DNA from: Balamuthia mandrillaris
Lineage: Eukaryota > Discosea > Longamoebia > Balamuthiidae
Reading direction: 5' to 3'
DNA length: 57,007 bases
NCBI GenBank assembly: GCA_031835245.1
Contig: JAVKOQ010000330.1
Coordinates: forward strand, 1 to 57,007
Shown piece after piece: positions 11,873 through 25,810 of this stretch. The notes below the pieces were generated by a model. It did not search any database. It was given only the letters and a program-made list of their open reading frames with translations, and was not told the origin of the DNA. The stretch's first letter is position 1; each line of letters begins with the position of its first letter. The position numbers were made by a program, and so were the translations under genes.

Positions 11873-12241
11873 ATGCGAAAGGCACTCTGTAATTCGATGG
11901 CTATGCAGACGGGCATCATGAACGCGGCCCGAGGCCGACTCACCTCACCCGCTACGCAATTCGCGGTGCGAGGCTACTCAGCAACGAAGAAAGAAAACCC
12001 TTACGACCCACCAGAGAGGCTCAACCGCAAGGGGGTCTTCCATGGGCTATGGGAAGACGCGTCCAACGCTGGCTCGCCCATGGTGGGTGAATTGCCAGGA
12101 ACCATTCAGAGAAGAAGCGACCCCACGGCCACTCCGCCCGCCGACGTGCCTCCCAGCAGACAAACCACCCCACCACCACCACCACCACCACCTGCGCCAG
12201 AGGGGATGACCACAAACAGCAAAACCCCTTCGAACGGATGA
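11873..12241 (+). CDS. hypothetical protein with mitochondrial-type presequence
   Basis: Single-exon ORF of 122 aa. The first 35 or so residues (MRKALCNSMAMQTGIMNAAR..., ending near FAVRGYS) form a basic amphipathic leader with an RGYS cleavage-like site. The centre (NPYDPPERLNRKGVFHGLW, DASNAGSPMVGELPGT) is non-repetitive, and the tail is a proline run with polar residues. No known family is recognised. It lies about 280 bases upstream of PRMT1 on the same strand. Mitochondrial location is inferred from the leader only. Confidence 0.5.
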   Translation: MRKALCNSMAMQTGIMNAARGRLTSPATQFAVRGYSATKKENPYDPPERLNRKGVFHGLWEDASNAGSPMVGELPGTIQRRSDPTATPPADVPPSRQTTPPPPPPPPAPEGMTTNSKTPSNG

Positions 12242-12452
12242 AGACGGAAAGCCAATCGCCTTTCAAACCGTGACAGTTTTAGGCTATCCTTAAGGTGTCT
12301 AATTTACGATATGTCCACATAAAATAAACAGCGGAAAGAAGAAAGAAAAGGGTAAGGCACAAAAAGAAAGAAGAAAGAAAGAGGGCGTTTTTTGGTGACA
12401 AGAGGTGTGCGGCTTATTTTGGGGAGTTTCAAAAAAAAAACCACAAAAGGTA

Positions 12453-12477
12453 GCGTGGTGGTGGTGGTGGTGGTGGT
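12453..12477 (+). repeat. (GGT)n repeat upstream of PRMT1
   Basis: Run of GGT triplets about 50 bases before the PRMT1 start codon, probably in the 5' untranslated region. Confidence 0.8.
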
Positions 12478-12524
12478 GCTTTAATTTTTTATAAACAGAT
12501 TTGTCAACAGACTCTATCACAACA

Positions 12525-14040
<1,516 letters not shown>

Positions 14041-15028
14041 GCGTCTTGTCTTGTGGCCCAAGCTTCCAAGCAGACTGCTTTGGCCCTTCAACAAGTCACC
14101 ATCACCAGACGTTGCCCTTTGAACGTCGCGCGCCTTTCTCTCTTTCTAGACCCTTCTTTGGAAGCAGCAACAAAGATAAGATTTTACGCTATTTTTTTTT
14201 TCATCGACGAGAGTCGTTGCAGGTGGCCATGAAAATGCGAACTAGTACCCCTACTCTCATTAATAACCCATGTATTTTGCAGTGGCTTCTCACTTGCTCA
14301 ACAAAGGGCGGAGATCCGGGTTCAGGACAAGAGAAGAGGCTGGCAAGTTACCAACAAATAACTTGTTGTTTACAATCAAGTGAACATCATCATGCTTCTT
14401 GCCTTCCCTGCTAGCTCCTTTCCCTCCCCTCTTTTTGTCGTTGCGGTGTACTGTGTACTGTGCGCATAAGTTGGACACTTTCCTGCTGCTCCCAAAAACC
14501 AAAATAAGGGCCGCCTTCTCCTCCTTCCCTCTTTATGCAGCAAACGGTCAATCGGTTGGACAGACACACGGGGCGGCACCGCCCTATTTATGGCGTTGTT
14601 GCTGCAAATTTCCCTTTGAATTTCGGAGTTGTGGATAACTCCGTACCAAGCACTGCTAAACTGCGTAAGTTGACCAAAAACAAGAGCCCACCAATTTGCA
14701 TGGCCAAGTGGTTTGTTGGTTGTTGGGACTATTTTGTTTTGGCTGAAGAACGAACGAACCTCTTCGGGGACTCGCCGAGTTACTTGGCTTACTAACGCTT
14801 CACGCGCACCAACACCATTTACCTCTGTGGGCAGTGCTTCATGGGCGTGGACAACTAACAAACTACCCTCTACTTCTGTCCACCGTAGCCCGTTTATTTA
14901 TTTTTATTTATTTGGTACTACCGTAGTTTGTCATCCTCTACTTTTGGGTTGTTACACGCCAAAGCGGTGCAACTTTGTGCTTTGCTGTTTTGTTCAGCGA
15001 CTCTCTTCCTTCCACTTATCAACGAGTA
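14041..15028. other. intergenic region, no gene recognised
   Basis: Nearly 1 kb between PRMT1 and the next plus-strand ORF. It holds short unsupported ORFs on both strands and a GC-rich hairpin-like stretch around 14570-14583. No tRNA or known domain was seen. Confidence 0.4.
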
Positions 15029-15736
15029 ATGCGAGAGCAAATGCCTAGCCAAGGGGTAGACAACAACATCTCCGTGCCTTGTTCCACCAAGGAGCCACGT
15101 AGCGCCCTAAACTCCTCGCGCTACGCTGGTCTCCAACCTGCCCGCTGCGGCAAAAGACAACCCCACCCCGCCACGACGCCTTTGTACGAAGAGGAGGGTT
15201 CTGAGCGTCAACAACCCTCTGCTCCTTCCTCCTCCCCCTCCCCCTCCTCCTTCGACAAAGCTCCACTGCGAGGTCCCAGCCGGCGGCGTTCCCACAGGTG
15301 CACGCCGGTGGTGGTACACGTTCCTTGTTGCCTCTCCTCTACATATCCTCCCGCCCATCTGCCCTCTTCCACACGACTGCGGGTGACGGACATAGCAGGC
15401 AAAGCCTTTGTGGAGGGTTCCTCTTCTTCTGCTTCTCCTTCTTCGCGGGAGGAGCACGCTCAGCACCGAGCCAGACGAACGGAGAGTGTTGCAGTGCTGC
15501 GAGAGCGACGGCTAACCTGGACGCCCTTGACGGACGTTATCTGCTCCGCTCCTGCTTCTTCCTCTTCCTTTTGCTCCTCCTCTTCTTCTGCTTCGTATAG
15601 TGGCGAAGCAGGCAGGGGAAGACGAGAGCTGCGAAGAAAGCGAAGCACTCAAGAGTTGGAATTGGAAAGAGCAAGGCGTTCAAGGACGGTATCCTCTTCT
15701 CTTCCACAGGCCCTTCCTCTTGAGGCCGACGCTTAA
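15029..15736 (+). CDS. hypothetical Ser/Arg-rich protein
   Basis: Uninterrupted 235-aa ORF with several Ser runs and basic stretches (for example GRGRRELRRKRSTQELELER near the C-terminus). The middle contains less biased sequence (RLRVTDIAGKAFVEG, ESVAVLRERRLTWTPLTDVI). No domain is recognised and disorder is likely. Length without a stop supports coding, but composition alone could produce such an ORF. A further 3' exon is possible. Confidence 0.45.
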   Translation: MREQMPSQGVDNNISVPCSTKEPRSALNSSRYAGLQPARCGKRQPHPATTPLYEEEGSERQQPSAPSSSPSPSSFDKAPLRGPSRRRSHRCTPVVVHVPCCLSSTYPPAHLPSSTRLRVTDIAGKAFVEGSSSSASPSSREEHAQHRARRTESVAVLRERRLTWTPLTDVICSAPASSSSFCSSSSSASYSGEAGRGRRELRRKRSTQELELERARRSRTVSSSLPQALPLEADA

Positions 15737-16143
15737 CGCAAGAGAGAACGCGCAAGAGCAGGAGCAGGAGAGGGAGAGGGAGGGCGGAAGTGCAGGGCTG
15801 CAAGAAACGTCGACGAGGCTAACAATGTCCTCTCTTCTTTCTTTCTGGGCCTACTTTGCTTCTTCGCTGTGGCCAGCACAGGATATTCCTTTGATGTTGA
15901 ACGCAACCCTTCCATTTTGTAAACTTGGTGTATGTACAAAAAAAAAACTACAAAGAAAGCTTTCTTTGTGGTGAAGTGATCACTTTTGCGCACAAGGAGA
16001 GCTCTCCCTCTTTTCCTGCAAAGAGAACATAATTTTTTTTTATTATTTTTTAATATTTAAATTTTCCTCTTCTCTCTTGCAGAAGGAAGAAAAACGGCAA
16101 ACGGCTTTTGGTTCACGCCCAAAGGGGGACAACACGTAGCACC

Positions 16144-17676
<1,533 letters not shown>

Positions 17677-17822
17677 AACAACAATGACACCTTCTCTTTC
17701 TCCATGCCCTTGTTCTCATTCTCCCTCTTTTCTCTTGTCTCGTGCTCTTTTCCGTTTTTCTATTACGTTAGAGATAGATTTGAGAATTACTTCCTTGCAT
17801 GACCTAGAATACAGATTCTTTA

Positions 17823-18660
17823 TTAGTCCTCATTTTCTGTTGGCGGGTGGCCTGCTTCTTCAACTGTTGACTGCCCTCCCTCTTCCTCCGTAACCCTCTC
17901 TTGTTCCGCCCCCTCCTGTCCGTTTGGCTCTGCCACTCCTCCTTCAAAAACCTCCCAATAAAACCTAATCAATGGAGGCAGGATCTTCACCCAAGAAGGA
18001 CCCCAACATGCCGCAAGGCTCTCCACGCTCATCTTGTTCTTATCTTTGTGCTCTACGATCCTTGCAAGGTTCCAAATGAGGTACCTTACTGTCTCATAGT
18101 TAACCATAGGAAGCTGATTTACCAGTTCTTTGAGCCGTTCAGGGTCCACTCCTTCCTTTTGCTCTGTAGCAGAAGAGGGAAGGTCATAATCAGATCTTCG
18201 GAGATAAAAGAAGTTTCTCTCTCTCTCTCTCTCTCTCTCTCTTGGGCCCTCTGACTAACCTCCAAGTTTTATAAACTCTGGCTTCAACTCTTCGGTCCAC
18301 AAAGAGTCTGGCACTTCCTTGAAGAATACGTTCACCAAGCCAGCTACCTCCAAAGGATCGGTATGATCTTCAAAAACTACTTCCTGACCTTTTCGTCATT
18401 TTAAAAAAGAAAAGAAACTTCAGTACAAAACTAAGGCCACGGCAAAAAAAGGAGAGAGAGAAACCAGCATCGAATAGCGTGCGATATTTTGTGATAAAGG
18501 AACGAGAAGCAGCAGATTGATAGATACATGGCTCTGTTAAGCCTCGCTTTTCAATAAAATCAATACAAACACGAATAGGAGCAGGAACCAAGCCCTCCGG
18601 ATCAGACCTGTTATCGGAAAAAAGCAGTCCATGCGTTAACAGTAAACCGGGAAGCGAGAG

Positions 18661-18701
<41 letters not shown>

Positions 18702-19735
18702 ATCCGAGGGTAGAACAAGGCAAAAGAAACCTTCTGGCAGCATCAGCGAGGGGAACGCCAAAGACAACTGTGGACTCGGGCAATTGGCCATTGATCTTGG
18801 CATCCAACAGAACAGGTAAAACTGCGCACCAGGTAGCACCAAGACTGGTGCTGAGGTTGGAGGCGTTCATCTTGTTCTTGGCCGTATTTTGGATAATTCG
18901 GTGCATGTGCTCCACAATGTAGTGGATGGTTTGACGGTTGATGAGAGGCAGCTGGTACCAAAGGTGGTGAAGGTGTTGGAACTTGGTGGTGGGATCCTTA
19001 TACGTGCAGAGGCGTTTGAAGTCCGCCTTCAACTCCTCCGTAAATAGCGACTCTGGCATGTCCTTCAGAAAGTGGATAAGGAGCCCAGAGACGTTATTGG
19101 GGTCAAGCTCGTTTTCCATTAGGTTGATGTCTTCCCCTGCAAAGGGAAAGAAGTTAAGCAAAAAGAGAAGGAAAGAGTGGTAATACAAAGAAGGTTGGGG
19201 CAGTTACCTCGGTTCATTGCCTCTTTGTACTTCTTAACGGTGGTGAGGTTGCCAGGAATACGATAGAGGCCTTCCTCATCCAAACCTTTTTGTTTGGCGT
19301 GAAGGAAAAAAACGGTGGGTTATCATCGCAGCAAGAGCGGAAGAAGGAAGACAGAGGAACGAAAGCTGGTGTTTTACCCTTCTGGTCCAAATATTCAATC
19401 GCAAGTTTGACGGGAAGGGGAAGGTACTCCCGCGCGCCAACGTCCTTGGAGTTCTGAACGGCAACGGCCAAAGGCACCCCAAAGACAGCGTAGCGCAGGG
19501 GGTCCACCTCCTCAGGGGCCTGCGAAGCCGACGGTGGGGCAGCGCCGCCCTCACCCTTTTTCTTTTGGGCCTTCTTCTCGGCTTTCTTTTGGGCCTTCTC
19601 CGCCTTTTTCTTCTCCCTCTCGGCTTTCTTGGCCGCTTTGCGGTCAGTGGTGGTGGTGGTGGTGGTGGTGGTGGTGGTGGTGGTGGTGGTGGCCCCTTGG
19701 GCCGCTGACGGGGCGGCTCCTGCAGGGCTGCTCAT
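17823..19735 (-). CDS. protein with two tandem RhoGAP domains
   Basis: 484-aa product from six exons: 19735-19378, 19285-19208, 19136-18731, 18607-18465, 18388-18260 and 18163-17823, in phase. The N-terminus has a Thr run from (ACC)n and a Lys/Ala/Glu-rich charged helix. RhoGAP 1 (about residues 90-270) starts VFGVPLAVAV and has the arginine finger GLYRIPG (Arg128) plus KNKMNASNLSTSLGATW. RhoGAP 2 (about 270-460) starts VFGVPLADAAR and ends in KNKMSVESLAACWGPSW, but the finger position reads CIYQSAA, with Gln311 in place of Arg. By family, RhoGAPs speed GTP hydrolysis by Rho/Rac; domain 1 should be active, domain 2 probably only binds. The acceptors of exons 5 and 6 are less certain. Confidence 0.88.
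18658..18698 (-). repeat. (CT)n tract in RhoGAP intron 3
   Basis: GA repeat on the plus strand, CT in the transcript, between exons 3 and 4. Confidence 0.9.
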
Positions 19736-20278
19736 GCTTTGTTACTACGCGGCAACAACTTGGTCTTGGCAAGCTTCCTCCTTTAAGTGCGAAGCGAAAA
19801 GGGGAGGGGGGGAGCAGCACCGCACACACAGGTCTTTTGCTTTGGCCGTTCCTCCGTTAATTTTTTTATTTTCTTTTGGGGGCCGTTCCGGATGAGAAAC
19901 GGATGGAGGCGAAACAGCACGTAGACCCGTCCGGAATTTGGGAGGAATTTAGAGGGGGAAGGGGACAAAGCCGATGCAGTGAGCGCATCCTATTTTTTAC
20001 GCCACAGAAAACAACGTGCAGTGTTGCTGCTCGCTCATCTCACCTCTATACCCCCAAAAGAGCACAAGTTGGGGGTTGGGACAGGTTTTCGGTTTTTTTT
20101 TTTGCAGCAGCAGCACACGGCATTACTTTAAAGAATGCTGCGTTTGGTCAGAAGCCATGAACGCGGTTGCCTTCCCTTGGCAACGTACTGGGGACTGCCA
20201 CACCCAGGTCTCTCTCTCTCTCTCTCTCTCGTTTTTTTTTCTTTGGAAGCTCATTGGTTGTATATAATAACAGCAGGC

Positions 20279-23200
20279 ATGATTTCGAAGCACAGAACTG
20301 CCCTAGCAGCTACAAGCAACCCTTTTCTTTTCTTGAACACTTGCTCAGGGACAGCACGGTTGTGCCACAGCACCAGTCACCCTCACCCTCATCACTCCAC
20401 TCCTACTGCTCCCTCCTCTTCTGTCACTTCCACACACATCTCCTCTCCCCCAACGCCTCCTCAAGTTCAACACTCGGTTCCCACGCCCACATTGGCACAA
20501 CAGCTCAACGAGGTTACCAGTGAACCCACAACCACAGCCACTGCCTCAGGAACAGAAGAAACAGTAGCAATAACAGGAGAAGAGTCAACGGGTCTCTCCC
20601 CACAGAAAAAAGAGTTTTTGGATAAGATAGAGGCGTTCCTACGGCGGCTTGCCTCTTTTAACCATGATTATGAGCGCCCTTCCTCCCTTCCTTGGGACGT
20701 TATTTTGGCGTAAGCTACGCTCTCTTCTCTCTTCTCTCTTCTCTCTTCTCTCTTCTCTCTTCTCTCTTCTCTCTTCTCTCTCTCTCTCCTTGTAGGTGAC
20801 GCAACGTGTTCTGCTCATATTGCCTGCTTCGTTGCAATCACAAAACCAATGGATTTAACCACAACAGAGAGACAGCAGATGACCTTGAACGATTTTTCCG
20901 TGTGGTGATTGCAGGAGAGTTCAACGCTGGCAAGAGTTCGCTTATAAATACGCTGATTGAAGCCACCATTCTGAAAGAAGACGTCTGGTAAGCATTTTCC
21001 CTTTGTTCAACAGGAGTCGGTGAAGAGAGGGGAGAGAGGGAGAGGAGAGGAGAGCGAGGGAGGGAGGAAGAGAGAGAGGAAGAGAGATAGAACGATATGA
21101 ATAACGTTGTAAATATCAAAAAATTCAGGGTGACAACGTCACAAATAGCCTCTGTTCGGTGGGGCGAGATCCCAAGTGAGACCACTGATGCAAGCGGCAT
21201 TTTGGTGATCCACCATCCTGCCGCATGGCTTCGAGACAACAAGCTAGAGCTGCTGGACACACCAGGAGTACATTCAGTGGTACAAGGCCATCAGGAAATT
21301 ACCGAAAAGTATATTCCAAAAGCGGACCTCATTCTGTTTGTATTGTCTGCAGACAGGCTATTCTCGGCCAGTGAGAAGGATTTTCTCGCCTCCATTGCAT
21401 CGTGGGGTAAGAAGGTACAGTTCCTTTTCACTATTTGCTCAACAGTTTTTTTTTGACGGTTATTTGCATTGCAGGTAGCGTTTGTCCTTAATAAGATTGA
21501 TACTTTGCGTGGAAGTGAGGAACAAGTACAACACAATATCAAAAGACTAGTTAGCACACTCTCGGACCAAGCAAAGAGCATCCTTCCAGGCTCTCATCCT
21601 CTTATATTCCCTATTTCTGCTTATCTGGTACATTTCCACTGTTATTTTATCTCTCGCGCTCTCTATCTCTCTAACATAACCAATAAAGGCCAAAGAAGCC
21701 CAGTCAGCATCCAGCAAGGGAGACAAAGAAAAAGCAGAACAACTCATGCAACGCTCTAAGTTTTCTGCCTTGCAATCTTTTATACGAGAGAAGTTGGGAG
21801 AGGATGAACGCTTTTTTCACAAAGTGAAAGGGAGCCTTGGCATTGCTGCCAAGTTCTATGCGGAAAACAAAAGCGCATATGATGCGGAACTCTCTCGCAA
21901 TAAGACCCATGTGACTGTACTCGGTCACTTGAAGCAGAATGTACAACAATTTGAAGGTTCTCTTTCTTTCTCTACTTCCTCTTGTCTGTATACTGATTAT
22001 TCTACTTTCTCATCAACAAGAGCGAATAGCGGTTGACCTGCAATCTACATATGAAAAAAGTACTCTCTCTCTCTCTCTCTCCTCCTTGTAACAACAGTGA
22101 GTTAACATTTCCTTCACAGCATTACTAAAGCAGCTTGATGAAATTCAGCACAACATCAAGACTTATTTCGGTCGCAAACCCTCTCGCAAGCTGTTATCTA
22201 AGAAGCTCAACCAACCAGCATTGTTGTCTCTATCTCCACTCCCCTTCTCCTCTTCTTCTTCCTCTGTCGACTTCTCTCTCTTCGAAGAGGAGTTGAGTAG
22301 GCATGTCCTTCGAACACATGACTTTGTGAATACAGTAAACGACACATGGGCTCACTCTGAAGAACAGTTGAACAGAGCTTTGATCAACGAGTGGCAACGG
22401 GTACTGCGCAAGATACAGGACATTAACCAAGAAGCCGCAGCAGATGTGGATGAGGAAATCGCCCTTCACGAAGACAATCGCAACAGAACCACTAGGTTTG
22501 CTGCAGGTTTGGATGATGTGTCTCCTGGCGGTGCTGATTCTCAAGAAGATGAGGCAATGGTTGTTGACAGGCAAGCTTCACAAGCCGTCATGCGGCAGGT
22601 CATCGCCAGTTATGCAGGAGGTCCTAATCTGGAACAAGGTTTCTCTTAAGTTTCTTAGCAATCCTAAGTATAGGTTTTTTTTTTTGCTAATAATTTCATA
22701 AGCAGATGATCAGCCAGTGGCGATGGCCTCTACAGTAGCATTGCAACGCACTCGCCACTCCTTACAAAGGTGCTCACTCATCTGTTAGTTTCGGACCAAC
22801 TTCTTCTCACGAGTTTTTTTTTGAAACAAAGGACTTTGACACAAACGAAGAACTGGATAACAGCTTCCACGATGATGGGTGCCACACTGGCTCTCTTTGC
22901 AGAGACGCCAGCCGAGTTCATTGCAGTAGGAAACGGGACGGTGCTGCTAGGCATGGCCTCCTACTTGCTCTGGCGCAGTCGTTGGGAGAATCTCGCCTAC
23001 AAGTTGCTGGTATGGCAAAACGGCGTTCGAGACAAGTGCGAGGAGAGCTACCGGGACTTCTTCTTGGGAGAGCTAGGAAGAAGCGTGAGAGAGTTAGGCA
23101 GGCGCATCAAGCAGCAGGAAAGCAGGCTCAAAGAAGAGAGGAATGCTATCGACCAACAAAGCCTGCAGCTGGAGCAGCTCGGCAGCGAGATGCGAAGCTT

Positions 23201-23393
23201 AGACCAAGAGCTGCTTGCATTTGCTACTGAGTACAAGAAAAGCGAGGGAAGCGTTGCACATTCTAAAGGAGGCACACAACACAAACCAAAGGACACCATC
23301 ATGGCAGAACCGGCCAAAGTCAAACAACAACAAAATCAGGATGAAGGCGTGTACGAGACTGACAAGTCAAAACAAGATAAATACCACCATTGA
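20279..23393 (+). CDS. mitochondrial dynamin-like GTPase (FZL/mitofusin-like)
   Basis: 813-aa product from nine exons: 20279-20709, 20868-20987, 21129-21414, 21475-21627, 21689-21956, 22021-22059, 22120-22638, 22706-22769 and 22832-23393, in phase. The N-terminal 35 residues (MISKHRTALAATSNPFLFL...) look like a mitochondrial presequence, followed by a Pro/Thr/Ser linker. The GTPase has G1 GEFNAGKSS (about 158), G3 DTPG (about 232) and G4 NKID (about 286). A helical region follows, then a hydrophobic hairpin (about 641-675; GATLALFAETPAEF and GTVLLGMASYLLW) and a long coiled coil (KQQESRLKEERNAIDQQSLQ). This order is that of bacterial dynamin-like proteins, plant FZL and mitofusins, which remodel or fuse membranes. 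The acceptor of exon 2 was chosen to avoid an in-frame stop. Confidence 0.88.
20719..20789 (+). repeat. 7-base TTCTCTC tandem repeat in intron 1
   Basis: Several copies of a TTCTCTC heptamer followed by CT dinucleotides, inside intron 1 of the dynamin-like gene. Confidence 0.85.
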
Positions 23394-23443
23394 AGGTGAT
23401 GTATATACATAACCTCACACAAGCTAAATTTTAGCTTCTCCTT

Positions 23444-24868
23444 TTATGGCTCCTCTCGAGTTACTGATGCTTCTCCTTCCAGTTCTTCTGTTCTTCTTTG
23501 TTCACTCTCGTCTGATTTTTTCGGCTCCTCTGTATGCTTTTTCTTTCCACAAAACACAACACCGTAGCGGCGGGCAAGTTCCTCGAAGCAATTGCCAGGT
23601 AAAGCGTCTGTACTGTCTAAGAACTCGTTTCCAACCTTGCTTATTACAGCGTATAGATCCCCTACAACAGCAACGGTCATATTTTTGCAAACACAAAAGG
23701 AAGAAAGATGGGCAGAAACGACAAGAAACAAGTTGAGAAATGAAAGAGAGAGAGAGAGAGAACCAAGGGAAACATGATGTTCCGCGGTGATGTCGCAGAA
23801 CTGAGCAATAAGTAGGTGTAAAGGAGTTCCTTGATACTTTTCCTTGAAGGTAAAGTAGTATATTTCTCTTCCGGCCTGAGAAGCGGCCATCACCTGTTGA
23901 AAAAACTTCAAGGCTTTGTCTCCTCCAAAAGCTTTTTGTTTAAATAGATGCAACACAAAGACCATCATCAGCAAGCAAGCGAAACAAGCATCGCAACCAC
24001 GACAATCACACCAGTAACACCAACGACAGCATCAACAAAGACAAACCTCCACAGCCCCAGTTGCCAGTGGCAAACGGCATCAAGGTATTCCGCTCCGCGT
24101 CTGCGGAGGAAGGAAGGCAACCACAATAGGCTTTGTTGAGGTCGCGAAGCATAAAGTGCTCTTGCCATTGCCCTCTTCCTCTGGCCACAACAGCATCCAT
24201 GGCAATGATCGGACAGCCTTTGTGCCCACGCGAGTCTCTGAACAGGTAACACGAGGTTAATGTTTTTTCACCTTTGAGGGCAGATATCAAATAGCTACGT
24301 TGGCGAGAGGTCTCTGAAATCACTGTGAAAGGCAAGGCTGTGGGCATAACCTGAACACGTTGAGTAACGCTCAGCACCTTCTAAAAGAATTGTTTCATTC
24401 TCATCCATACGGGCGCAAACAAGCCTGTTGTCATTTGGTTAGTTAGAGCTGACACCACACCACTGCGCCTTCTCCAGTGCTGCACGTACATTGATGGTAA
24501 ACACTCTGGCTTTATAGCAAAAAGGATCTCTTCCTGAACAGCCCCCTATTCACTTTCGCCTCAATCACAACAAACTAGACAAAAACAAGAAAGCGCGAAG
24601 ATAACGTACTCCTCTAAGCACACCACCACCAATGTACTGATTCGCAAAGTCTGCGTGAAGCGAGTCAGCACAATCCTCTATATAGCCTGCTATATGGCAG
24701 GTCACCTTCTGCACCAATTTATTGCTATAAGGCCAATCCGGTTTGCTTTCCTTCTGCAAAGCTCTTCTGGTGTAACTGACAGTGCCTAACGGTACTATGG
24801 CACAAGACATTAGCTTAGTGATTCAACGTCGCAACAGAGAGAGAGAGAGAGTGAGAGTGAGAGTGGAG

Positions 24869-24907
<39 letters not shown>

Positions 24908-25706
24908 GAAAGGCTTACTTCCATCTTCGCAAAGTCTATCAAAATAGTGGATGATGCATTGAAGTATAGCCGCAGATGCATCACCAGAGTGAGCGTAAAT
25001 GCTGTCCAACGCAAAGTCAGGAAAAGCGTGCGATGAATACCAGGAGGGTTGCGCCCAGAGCGTGCACATGAACGAAGAAGCCATCAAACATGCTATTTGC
25101 TCCTAATGATGAAGTAAGGGCAGGAAGAGAGGGCGTCAGCTTCTCTTCTAAAGGTCAGGGCTTGCAGTGAGGAAGGTTTACTTTCGTGAAAGAAACAGAG
25201 GCCTCCACTTGAGGAAGCAGCAATGGTATGGCTTTCGGCGACGGAAAGAGCTCTGGGAGCCGTAAAGCCATGCTCTGGATGAACGGTAAAGTCCTTCGGA
25301 AGAAGCGTTCTCTGCGCTCGTGTTTCTCATCATCTGCTGCTTCTTCTGGCTGGATCCCATAGTGGTCTTCGAAAAAGCGGCAGTTCACCTCCGCTCCGTT
25401 CTTGATGTCGCGAAACGCTGAAGAAGGGGGTGGTTTCAGAGTTGAAGGTGTGCATGAGCAACGCTTTCACCGACCTTGCTTCAGCTCTGCGGGGCAAGTG
25501 ATTTCTCTCTTTAACACAGAAACCATTGCCTGCCAGTTGGGCGGCTGCCTTTGGCCAACCGCCCCTTGCACTTCAGCCTTCTCTTGCGGCTGTGGCTCTT
25601 CGACGTGCTCCACATGGCAAGGCAGCACCACAAAGTGAGTGCCGCCATACCTGTGCCATTCCACCTCGCTCAGCAGGGGCGTGCTTCTGCCCAGCCGGTT
25701 GCCCAT
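23444..25706 (-). CDS. PARG: poly(ADP-ribose) glycohydrolase
   Basis: 531-aa product from nine exons: 25706-25475, 25417-25182, 25102-24919, 24794-24610, 24545-24490, 24424-24299, 24237-24047, 23931-23764 and 23661-23444, in phase. The N-terminal helical part matches PARG (ALRLPELFPSP, EQIACLMASSFMCT). The catalytic loop DFANQYIGGGVLRG-GAVQEE spans exons 4 and 5 and keeps both adjacent catalytic Glu residues. ILLEGAERYSTCSGYA, IIAMDA, LNKAYCG and ATGNWGCGAFGGD follow as in animals. PARG cuts ribose-ribose bonds of poly(ADP-ribose), undoing PARP signals. The regulatory N-terminus of human PARG is absent; this is close to the catalytic core alone. The start faces an ARH-family gene 104 bases away. 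Confidence 0.95.
24836..24904 (-). repeat. (CT)n tract in PARG intron 3
   Basis: Interrupted GA repeat on the plus strand, CT in the transcript, between exons 3 and 4. Confidence 0.9.
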
Positions 25707-25810
25707 TTTGGTTTTGCTTTTCTGTTCTTCTTCTTCTTCCCAATTATTTATTTATTTTATTGAAGTTTAATTTGGAGGCAAAGAAAGGGCAGAGAGAAGA
25801 AAGAAAGGGG
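25707..25810. promoter_or_regulatory. bidirectional promoter region, PARG / ARH-family gene
   Basis: Only 104 bases separate the two opposed start codons. The stretch contains a T/C-rich run and ATTTATTTATTTTATTG, an AT-rich core. Shared control of the two genes is inferred from the spacing. Confidence 0.5.

Noticed and set aside
14376..14861. Minus-strand ORF of 161 codons downstream of PRMT1
   Set aside because: No domain, no splice partners and no codon pattern supports it; it was left as intergenic.
19650..19690. Tryptophan/valine-run ORFs on the plus strand
   Set aside because: They are the complement of the (ACC)n Thr run in the RhoGAP N-terminus.
22982..23230. Arg-rich ORF overlapping the last exon of the dynamin-like gene
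   Set aside because: It is another frame of the exon that encodes the hydrophobic hairpin and coiled coil, which continues the gene in phase.
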